Assembly: GCA_964017195.1 (NCBI GenBank)
Contig: OZ024895.1
Coordinates: forward strand, 45,099,673-45,163,672
DNA from: Siderastrea radians
Taxonomy: Eukaryota > Cnidaria > Anthozoa > Scleractinia > Rhizangiidae
Direction of reading: 5' to 3'
Length of the DNA: 64,000 nt
Shown here: piece by piece, positions 54,869 to 64,000 of the stretch
Layout of the letters: each line of letters begins with the position of its first letter
Position numbering within the stretch: position 1 is the stretch's first letter
The notes under the pieces: generated by a model
Seen by the model: the letters and a program-made list of their open reading frames with translations, nothing else
Told to the model about the DNA's origin: nothing
Database searches by the model: none
Position numbers and translations under genes: made by a program

Positions 54869-57800
54869 AATCGACTTGTAATAAAACAAAACTAGCAAGA
54901 TGGACTTAATCAACAAAAGTACAGCGAACACACTAACAAAGTTTAAAGCTCAAATGTTTCAGTGGAACGATGATATGAAACTTAACATCAACAGCACGCT
55001 GTACAATGAATCTAAAACTGACTACCAAAGCCAGGAAGTGGACTTTACCAACGAAATCACAATGAACACAGTGGCAAAGTTAAAGCTCAAATGTCTCTTT
55101 TGCTCGATGTGGAAACAGAACTGACGACAACAAAACTTTTCGAGGACTGCTTGTTTAAAATGCGCAACGAACGTTTTTAACAAGTAGAAGCCCACATTAT
55201 GGATGACAATGAAACACTCACTTTGAACAGTGTACAGGAAGAAAGAACGCTACCTTCAAGGTAAAGCTAATTAGGTAACACTATCTTAGGCGATTCTGTC
55301 TTGCCAAGACTCGCCGTTGTAGATTATTTAAAGTTCTTCGACAAAACAGTAGTGACAAACGCAACCGACTTATAAAAGGGTGAATAATAATTTATAATAG
55401 TATAGTATACTACTAGCTTGTATAACAAGTTTTAACTTGTTATAAAATTCAAGTTATGTAAAAATTGCAGTTATCGCGACCGTTATTGGTTGGGACCACG
55501 TTGGGCACTCGGTCCATACTGCAGTCAGGAGCTTAACCATCAGATGTTTTTCATAACGTAAATTAAAAATCAAAGCACAAGAAAATTTTCTGAGTGAAAA
55601 CAACTTTTTGATATATTTCTAGCAGTTTGCTTGCAAACAGCAACGTGAAATGACTAAGGTATGGGTTTTGTTTACAAATCTATTTCTTTTAGGCATGTTT
55701 AATTTTACAATCGCTTTTTCCCACACCTAGAGGCACCTGAATGGATGAGAGAATCCCGGAAGAATCGCAAGAATCTTATGATGAAAAATTGAAATTCGTT
55801 TTCTAACAGTTGGTGCTCATGTGAAAAGCTTAAGCTCTCTTTCGCAGTACGGTCTTGGTGCTCGGTCGAGATTTATCTTGCTTATTATAGTGATACATTA
55901 ATGTTTGAGACCAGGGTGCATTTTTATAGCTTTATATCAGGGTCGTAATAAGGTGCATGGGATCGGGCATCAAATCGATGGGAGGAGATCAGAAGGGTGG
56001 GATCAGGGATTAGGGGAAGTGGTCATAACAAGTATTCTCGATGAGGACCCACTTTATGTAGGGGTAGGGGGCTAGGCAAGATACCACCTATCTGATGAGC
56101 CAAATGGACAAAGTTTATTGGTCTGAAAGTTTGAGCTGAGACTTAAATATTAGGCGTGCACGACGCTTGCATTCCTGGAGAAATGGCACAGGGAGGATGG
56201 AACCTTTTTCTTAGTTTCTACTCCTGATAGAGTGGGGACTATACAAACTAGACACCATCTTTTAATGTGGAGGAAGGGGGGGGTACATGATGAGACCACC
56301 TGTCTTTTTTGTGGAATGGTGGGTCCTGTCCGAGTACAATAGTTTTGACCATTTCGGAGTCGGATCAGGTATCAATGGGGTGAGGTCAGGGATGAAAGGG
56401 GAGGGATCAAGGATCAAAATAGTGTGATCAGTGTACATCATAAACACAAGTGCTGCGAAAAACCGCAAAACATTGTCGGTATTAAAGAGGTTAGTGGAGG
56501 GGGACAGGGGAGCGGGAGTGTCAGGGATAAAAGGGGGCGGAAACCAGGGAAGTATGGGACAGGAGACGGGATGAGATTGCAATTGTGAGGGAGCGAGAAG
56601 CGTGAAAAACGTCGCAATATTGCATAGTATTTTTCAATAGAAAATGAACAAACAGACGTAACCCGCCCGTAACCCGCCCTGACGAGAAAAAAAAAAAGGA
56701 CCGGACCGAAGGACACAGGGATTGGAAAGCTTATGCACCCCCCCCCCCCCATTTCTTAAGTTTAGTTTTTTCATTGCTACAATTTTATGGATATTGTTTG
56801 TTTCTTAATTTGCAGTAATCAGGGATTAGGTTCAGAAGTTGTTTGAAAACATTCAAACGTTATTTGTAATTAAATTTTTTCGTCTACAGCTGCATGGTTA
56901 ACAATAATTTATCATAGATCAAAGTTCAGAATTCGAACCACCATTAGCAGGTGCAGGGATTGTGAAAGTAGTACACGTTTTTGAGCTGTTTTAAGATCCG
57001 TTATAGCTTTTGGTCTGTAAACGTCGAGCTTGGCATGAGTCGAACCTCATGCAAATTAGCAAAAACAATAGCTTCTGCTAATTTGCCTTAGGTTCGACTA
57101 ATGTGAAGTTCGATATTTGGCCTTTGCCTACGGGTAAATTTTTTTGTAGCTACGTGTAGAATGTTAGTTAATTAACCAATCGAATATCAAGGTTTAAAAT
57201 CGTTATTAGCTGGTGCAGACGTCTGAGCAGTAGTTCACACTGCTGTCAGACTTTAATGAGTCGTATAAATGAGCTATTTGAGAACCGTAACATTATCTAT
57301 AAGAAGGGAAAAAGTCCTAGCAAAACGTGTAATGCTACTTAACAATGCTAGATTGACTAAAATAAAGTTGGTAAACTTATCAACTGGCTACTTTATCTTC
57401 ATGGACCGTAAAAGAACAGCAGAGAGCAATTTAACAAGTACCTCTCCAAGTACCAGGTCCATGTTGCAAACACTTTTGACAGCACATTTTGGACGACAAA
57501 TTTCTTCAATAAAAAGAAAGCAAAACTCTCGCGCTTATTACGAGCGAGATGGGGTAAATAAAGGACAGTCAAAATTTACAAACAATAACCCAATTAACTC
57601 TCCCACATTTTGTTAAAGGATACTAAACTGAATGGAGATCATTTTGGTCTGTGATCACACAAGAAAATTAAGTGCCTGTCTCTGTAAAAGCGGTCCGGTC
57701 GGTTCTGGTTCGCAAAATAAAATCGCTTGAATTTTTGTGTGCAGAAAGCATTGCATGCCAAAGTATCAAAGCGATGATTATTTTGTCTTTAACTTTTTAC

Positions 57801-57972
57801 TGCTCTGTAAGACCAAAAACTAAATTCTCCCAATATTCAGTCACGAAATGCCGAGATCTGTCACGATTTTGAGCAATTTTTGAGCGACCGGCGCACGGCA
57901 TTCATTACAATTTTCACATGGCAATTAATTTTTTAGTCCGATACATTGTATGTGGGGTCAAACAATTTGAAG
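54869..57972. other. 3' flank of copy B and unique spacer before copy C
   Basis: AATAAAAC at about 54881 is a likely polyadenylation signal. 54900-55580 includes a short degenerate echo of the EAR terminus (KLNINSTLYN near 54975). Minisatellite units lie at 55975-56020 and 56355-56420. A hairpin is at 57038-57099. A 115-codon frame at 57269-57616 has no recognisable feature and is not called. Confidence 0.5.
57038..57099. repeat. Hairpin, arms about 23 bp
   Basis: AGTCGAACCTCATGCAAATTA pairs with TAATTTGCCTTAGGTTCGACT across a 15-bp loop with few mismatches. Confidence 0.6.
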
Positions 57973-60900
57973 CAAAACCGCTTTTATACTATAGCGCTTT
58001 GTAACCCTATACGAGGTCTCGCGCGACCGACCCCCAAAATTTATCATTTTTGAGACCGCTTTTCTCAGCTGGCAGATGAAATTAAATGATGGCAAGGGTA
58101 CACCTGTAAAGAATAATACTAGTTGTTCTTCAAGAATACAACAAATTCGTAAGAATTTTTAGGCGGCGCATACTCTCTCAATCGCCTCCTCCCCTCCGCT
58201 TTTCCTAAGCAATAAAAGGTTTGTTTTAGTAGTTCGTGGTTTTTCGTGACATGTTATGGACAATTTGCACTAAGAGGCCGTTCATTTTTTATGTGGTAGG
58301 GGGGGAGGGGGGGGGGGGCTGGTGGGATTTGATGGGTAGTAGCTGTAAAATGTAATGACCTCCCCTCTACATTATAAATTTTTCAGCTGCCCCCCCTTGT
58401 AGTCCTTAGTATTTGAGATGACACCCCCCCTAAAAAAAAGGTCAAAGTGTTAAAGTAAATCTAAGACTTATCAAGCTTAAATTAAACAGTGAATGTTAAC
58501 ACTGAAGTTCCGCAGGAGTAAATGTCTATTGACAAGCACTAAAGGTAATTTTCTGGTAGGGGTTCCAGGAGAATCTTCCCCTGGAAAATTGTGAAAATGT
58601 AGAGATGCTCTAATGCAATTTAGTGCATTCTGAAGTACATAAACAGACAATTAAAGCTGTTTTAACAAACTATTTTGCCGTGACACTGTTATGAGTTGTT
58701 CAGTTGTTTAAGAATCAAACCAGCAGAGGCCAAGAAAGAGTTGACATTCCCCTGCATTACGCTCCTTTCTACGATTACTTTTTTCTTAACCAGCACTACT
58801 TCAAACAAAGAACTAAAACAGACTTATTGGCCTTCGCTCACCTCCTTTACACAATCACCGCGCACATCCTCTATCAACCATCAACCATGTTTTCGTCCAC
58901 AAAACCTCTTACAAATGACAGTCAGTTCTCCCATGCGTCACTAAATCTATCTGCTTACGTCATAGCTACCAACGACAAATCTTCAACAAAGCTCATGTCA
59001 CGAAAGAAATGTCGCGTATATGGCAGATTTGCTTTGGGAACTTTCTCGCTTAGTGACCTCTGAACGAATTTTACCCACACACTTAAATTAAATGAATGTA
59101 AACATATCACCCAAGAATGTCCAGTATTTAAGGCATTGATTAACTGATAAAATCAATACCAACTTCAGAACTTTCTCCGTTAGTGACCTCTCTACGAGTT
59201 CTAGCGCAACACTTAAAACCCTGTGACTTTACCTCAAGAAATAAATCAACTTTAAACCTTCAAGCAAGGACTCCATTTGAATCCTAACGACAGGAGTGCA
59301 AACTACTTCCAATCTACAATCTATTGTTTATATAACAGCAATGCAATTCTCGTTCAAAGGTCATTATTTGCATCAAGAAATCGGACAAGCAAAGAAAGCA
59401 ACGAGATTTTATAGTCACTTCACAGTTGTGAAAGAAGACCTTGTAGAGACAGTATACAGAACTTTGGGGTGGATCATTAGAACCCAGGGCAGTTTTACAG
59501 TACACTTAAAAGCGCTTCAACAAAGAATTAGGTGTAATGATCACTTTATTTTGTCTCATAAAACTTAAATTAGTGGCATTGCTATGGATGTTAAAATAAC
59601 ATTTAAAGTTGCAAAAGAGGAAATAAGAAAAACCTTAAAATGTTAAACCACTTTCCCGCCCACAGTCAAATCTAGTGTCATGTTACTTTGCTGTAAAGAA
59701 AGGATAACCAATGAATTCTATTCATCAGTACTTTCCTGTGGTGCTGTTGATGATGCTGTACAAGGTGGTCCTAACATTTGAGTTTGTGGATGAAATCCTA
59801 TAGTGTGACCATTCAAATGAAAGCCACTGAGCAGTTCTTTCCCGTGGTGCGGTTTATTATGCTGCACAAAGTGGTTCTAAAACTGATGAGTCTGTGAGGA
59901 AATCGTATGTGTGACAATTCATATCAAACTATTTTCCTTTCGTACCATTTGTTCCTCAGATTTGTGCAACGAACATCGTTTTTTTTAAATTTAGAAATGG
60001 GCTCTCTTGTCGGTGAATGGCAAAAATGTTGAAAATAAGTAACATTGCAAAATATATTTCGCTAGCTTACATTTGGGACTTTTAAGTATCTGAAACGTTT
60101 TAGTATCATTGGGTCGGTCAATAAATTACTTAGGCGCTGATTCGTCATAAGCTGTGTCACAAGGACTATTTGTCTATACTGTTGAAAAGGAACTCAAACT
60201 CCTAGAAATCTGTAAAGCCGTTTAAATATATTCAGCGTTTTAAGGCCTCTTTTGGAAAAGTATTGAAATATCGATTTGTGAAATCCAAGGTGCTTTTCAA
60301 TATTTCTTGGTTTGACCGGAACTCGTAAACGTAGAGTAAGAGTTCCGATCGTTATTGTATTCGGTCAACGAATGAAAGCTGTTTAAATACAAGCTCTCGG
60401 AACTTCCCTTTTCTAATCAACGTTCTGTAAACAGCTCAAAGCCAGGAAATTAGTTATATTTACTTCATTTCAGTGCAATATCCTAGAACTAAATTTTAGT
60501 TGAAAGGTTTCCCGAACTATATTAGTTTATTGTGAGCGTATATAAGAAGGCCATGTAACTAGCTTTCTTTGAATTACCTGAATTACCACAACTACCTGAA
60601 CTACCACTGTGAATTACCACTGAGAATTACCATGGATTACCAAGGACTTCTCTGATGTAAGACCCTATCGAATTATCCTCTGTACTGTACCAGTCTGAGT
60701 TACCACAAAATGCTGGAGTGCACAAGTCTACGATTAAACAGTTTACGAGTTCCAGTTTTGTTCCTGAATCTTTCTGCTTTGCTACTGCAGACGAGTTACA
60801 ACGATCCGGTACCTTGGTATTCCGTAACAAGTGCCACGCAGCAAGTTTGAGTGCTCTCCGAAGCTTTTCCCAGTCGTTTCTCCGTTTAACAGCGCCCCAG

Positions 60901-61516
60901 CTGTATCATTTACCTTCGCACACCGCCTGCGCATTTCGAAGACTAGAACCCGTTTAAATAGCTGTGACTCAAAAAAGGCAATCAAACAGGTTTTGCATTG
61001 AACTGATTCGTAAAATTACTTCAGTAATGTAATTTTGCTTTTAATTATTCGGGCCTATTTAAACCTAAATACACACACGTTATTACTTACATTTACTGAA
61101 CTCGTTCATTTTTTATACTGAAAAGTAGTACACCTTTAGTTATTATATTCTAAATCTTCTGTTTTCTTTTTGGTTTCAATAGGCACTGACCAAGGAAGGA
61201 ATAAGGTAATCCTTGTTTGCAATTACAGCCATATTGTCGACAAGTCAGCAGATTGAAACGAGCTGTCTGAGTACAACTGTCAATAAAAAAGACTCCGTAT
61301 TTTATGGTCATGTAGTTATACAAATTTTATTTAAACAAGTCTTTCAAACATGGCAAGAAATCAACTAATGCAGACTATATCAAAGTAAGAAGACTTTCTA
61401 TGAAGAACAAAGTGCTTCTCTGTATTTTAACTTTTGAATTTGACTATAAAAGGCTGACATCAACCAACCATTAATTAACTAGTTGCGGTCCTTTTTTTCG
61501 GCAACAGAACCTGAAG

Positions 61517-61601
61517 ATGGCTGTAAAGAAAACGGTGTTCCTTCTCCTCGTAATCATGTCCCCAGACGTTTTGATGAAAGAGCAGCCAGTTCGACCAGGA
61601 G
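61517..61601 (+). CDS. EAR-repeat secreted protein copy C, exon 1
   Basis: 85 nt, ATG to AG|GTATGA, encoding MAVKKTVFLLLVIMSP and a KEQPVRPG tail. Intact where copy A has two deletions. The donor GTATGA is weaker than the GTAAAT of copy B. Confidence 0.75.
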
Positions 61602-61789
61602 GTATGATATCTGGCAGTAATGCACGAAATTAACGTTTACACTCCATTTATTCCTGAACTCTTGTAAGGAAAGAACGTTACCTTGGCTTGTGAGTATCTA
61701 TAGATCTTGTACGAAAAAAAAAACCGTTTTTCTCTACCCTTTTCCTCCATAACATGAATTCACGTCTCAAGGAAGCTTCATAATTGTTG

Positions 61790-62500
61790 CATAATTCTTG
61801 GAAATGTTAAAGAAGTTCACGGTAGAAAAGGGGAAGCTGGTTGTTCAAGGTTTTGGCATTGTAGTTGCAATTTGACAGAAACAAGAGTACGCTATGCTTA
61901 GCTGAAAATAGCGGTTAGGGATTGCCTTGCAGATATCATCGATATCATTTAACAGTCTACCTATCCAACTGAGGTGTAGTGCTTTAATTGCAGTTCTGAA
62001 ACATGGAAAACCAAGGCGACCTTTGGAAAGAGGGCGTACTAGGACTTGTCTTTTAAACCTATCTCTCTTATGCTTCCATAGGAAGGCAAACAATTTATTT
62101 TGACTTTCTTGAATAACTGATTCGGGCACTGCGAGCATAGAAACCGTGTAAATAAGCTGGGATAAGCCTAAAGATTTTGCTAATAAAGTTCTTCCAAAGA
62201 GTGTTTGGTCGCGCGCGACAACCATATGTTGAGTTTGGTCTCCATTTTCTTTATTTTAAGTAGGAAATTATATTTGTTATTTTCAGTTTCATCGTGAGAG
62301 AGGTAAGTTCCAAGGAACTTAACGGGATCTTTAGGGCACTTGAATTCCAAAATCTGTCTTATTTTTGCTTGTAGCACCAACCCACATAGCTTTTGTTTTT
62401 TCCTATTGAGTCGGCAAACCGGAAATAGCACCGAATGCGTTCATTATATTTATGGCAGCTCTCAGTGACTCAATGTTGTCAACAGTGAGAGTCGCGTCAT
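61790..62500 (-). mobile_element. LINE fragment in intron 1, copy C (best preserved)
   Basis: Minus-strand blocks 62431-62180 and 62225-61845 encode DPVKFLGTYLSHDETENN, TLFGRTLLAKSLGLSQLIY, FLWKHKRDR and LSWIGRLLND, the post-RT region of an L1/Tx1-like ORF2. It is the same insertion as at 3700-4500 and 49100-49870. Confidence 0.8.
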
Positions 62501-62665
62501 CTGCGAACTGTGAAATCAGCACAATAATGTTAACAATAAGATTTAACATGACGGGCAGACATGATAGGATTGTTTCTTGGGAAGAAAATTTCAGAAGTTG
62601 TAATGTGTTATTTTTTTAAAACTATTGTGATAATGATGACGACACTCGTAGTTTTCTTCTCACAG

Positions 62666-62815
62666 AGTTGCTAAAACATTTCCTTGCAGCTTCCATTGAG
62701 GAAAAGAGGATGGTTGATGCGATCAACAAGAAAAAGAACGAAGTTAACAGACAACAAGAAGAGATTATGAGCTTACTTGACAGAATAGTTGAAGAAATTG
62801 AAAAATGCCCAGAAG
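62666..62815 (+). CDS. EAR-repeat secreted protein copy C, exon 2 (coiled coil)
   Basis: 150 nt, acceptor TTCTTCTCACAG, donor AG|GTAGGT, phase 1 both sides. It encodes LLKHFLAASIEEKRMVDAIN, NEVNRQQEEIMSLLDR and IVEEIEKCPE. Intact. Confidence 0.8.
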
Positions 62816-62901
62816 GTAGGTAGTCAACTCTCTGAATGGAGCTTAGTTTGGATTGAAATCAGTACGGTCACTTCATTACAATCAAGGCCATGTAAAATGC
62901 T

Positions 62902-63304
62902 GCCGTATTTACTCGAAAGAGCGCCGCTGCGCTTATTTAATTTTGGACTTCTCAATGAGGCGCTTATTTGAGGGCAGCGCTTATTTAAAACTGCCACTTG
63001 CGAATAACACAATCAGATTTAATCATTCTTAATCTTTGCGTTGGTCATAACAATAGCATAGGAAGGACGTAAAAAAGTTAGTTTCAAGGGTTTATATCTT
63101 TTTCTATATCCAAATAAATAACAATAACAGCAATCACAAAATCTGCTGTATTAGCATTTCAGCAGTGGCTATGGCAAAAATCAGTAAGCGCCGCATTGTT
63201 AATACTGGAAGGATGCGACGCTTATTTGGGGGCGGCGCTTATTAACAATTTTGCTTCTAAATGTGGCGCTTATTCAAGGGCGGCGCTTTTTCGAGTAAAT
63301 ACGG
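62902..63304. mobile_element. MITE-like element in intron 2, copy C
   Basis: Same element as 4861-5264, with GCCGTATTTACTCGAAAGAG and its inverse at the ends. Intact relative to copy B. Confidence 0.65.
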
Positions 63305-63578
63305 TAACTGAAAATGCTACCCAAAAAAAATTAACAGGAATGTAGCTTTAAACTGACATGGAGTTTGTTCCGTATCTTTACCTCATTTTTTGTCAAAATT
63401 TAACCATAGTGGCACATTTACATCTTCTTGCGGCGGTCTGATGTGAATATTTGCAAAGCAAGACTGGCCGAGAACCGGCACGGGCCAAGGAAAACTGGGC
63501 TAGATTTACTGCGGATCCTTGAAGCATAACCTATGGGTAGCCAGTAAACCAGTAAACATGCTTGTTTTTCTATCAAAG

Positions 63579-64000
63579 ATTGTTCCAGTAGTTCGCACGG
63601 CTTCCAAAAGTATCAAGATTTACCAACCACTTTAGCTCAAGCTGTTGAACAATTCAGCATCAATGGAAGTCTGTTTCTCGCCTTTGCCAACCATTATGGT
63701 GATACTGAGGGCTTCAACACAGACTCCTTTATCTACAAACTGAACGATTCAACTGTAAAGTTCTTCCTCTACCAGACCATAAAAACTTCCGGAGCATGGG
63801 ACATCGAATATTTTACGATCGCTGATAATCATTACCTCGCTGTTGCTAATCGCTATAACGGAGCTTCAAACCGACTGAACTCTGTTATTTACCAGTGGAA
63901 TGGAAACCAGTTTGTCCCTTTGCAAAACATTCCAACACATTCAGCAACAAGCTTTAATTTTTTTGAAATATTACAGGAACTGTTTCTCGCCGTTACGAAT
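63579..64000 (+). CDS. EAR-repeat secreted protein copy C, exon 3 (partial, runs off window)
   Basis: Starts in phase 1 after TTTTTCTATCAAAG. It is open through the first three EAR repeats (SLFLAFANH, HYLAVANRY, LFLAVTN) to the window end, with CAA where copy A has TAA. It is likely a functional paralogue of copy B with several residue changes in the first repeats, but its 3' half is not visible. Confidence 0.8.

Larger units (their letters stand above)
46850..56420. repeat. Segmental duplication unit, copy B
   Basis: Starts at the point equivalent to A position about 1848 (ACTGAGCAGTACTTTCCCGTG) and runs through the EAR gene to the minisatellite flank. It differs from A by a MITE at 47132-47318, a 2.1 kb insertion at 50288-52356 and extra 3' sequence at about 54900-55580. 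Confidence 0.85.
57973..64000. repeat. Segmental duplication unit, copy C (cut by window end)
   Basis: Begins AGCAAAACCGCTTTTATAC, the same bases as position 1, and matches copy A closely to the A insertion point. The left boundary is visible here because 57960-57972 has no equivalent inside the window. Confidence 0.9.

Overview
The window looks like repeat-rich, AT-rich nuclear DNA of a cnidarian, most likely a stony coral. There are spliced genes with GT/AG introns and long non-coding stretches. A secreted EAR-repeat (EPTP-type beta-propeller) gene is tandemly duplicated, and several classes of eukaryotic transposon are nested in one another. No prokaryotic operon, rRNA or complete tRNA was seen. 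The organism call is an inference from gene and repeat types.

Outer regions (1-17.2 kb and 46.8-64 kb) are copies of one segmental-duplication unit carrying a three-exon secreted gene: exon 1 signal peptide, exon 2 coiled coil, exon 3 EAR repeats. Copy A (1-10.6 kb) is a pseudogene with exon-1 deletions, a stop in exon 3 and a 3.2 kb insertion. Copy D (10.6-17.2 kb) keeps only exon 1 and an expanded 106-bp satellite. Copy B (46.85-56.4 kb) is intact (434 aa predicted). Copy C (57.97-64 kb) is open as far as the window edge. A decayed LINE in intron 1 is shared by A, B and C and so predates the duplication.

Between the duplicated units lies a 26.6 kb composite element (19642-46232) with about 400-bp terminal inverted repeats and a 6-bp target duplication (CATTAG). 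Its own genes are a spliced, decayed rve-type DDE transposase on the + strand and a RING-type zinc-finger gene on the - strand. At least three later insertions sit inside it. The first is a 4.6 kb TIR element (20464-25027) that splits a transposase exon and itself contains a LINE. The second is a foldback repeat (25492-41016). The third, inside the right arm of that foldback, is a 15.1 kb Maverick/Polinton (25706-40844) with TIRs and the target duplication TACCCC.

The Polinton encodes protein-primed DNA polymerase B, a D,D35E integrase, an A32/FtsK-type packaging ATPase, an adenain-like protease, double-jelly-roll capsid remnants, a collagen-like tail-fibre-type protein, a phospholipase A2-like protein, a zinc-ribbon protein and several small unknowns. 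Integrase, ATPase, the zinc-ribbon protein and two structural ORFs are open. The polymerase (nonsense codons, motif C changed to YTDTGS), capsid (internal deletion), fibre (SINE insertion plus frameshift) and PLA2 gene are broken, so this is a decaying copy. Gene packing is virus-like: TAATG stop/start overlaps, overlapping convergent ends, and short AT-rich TATA-like motifs just upstream of ATGs.
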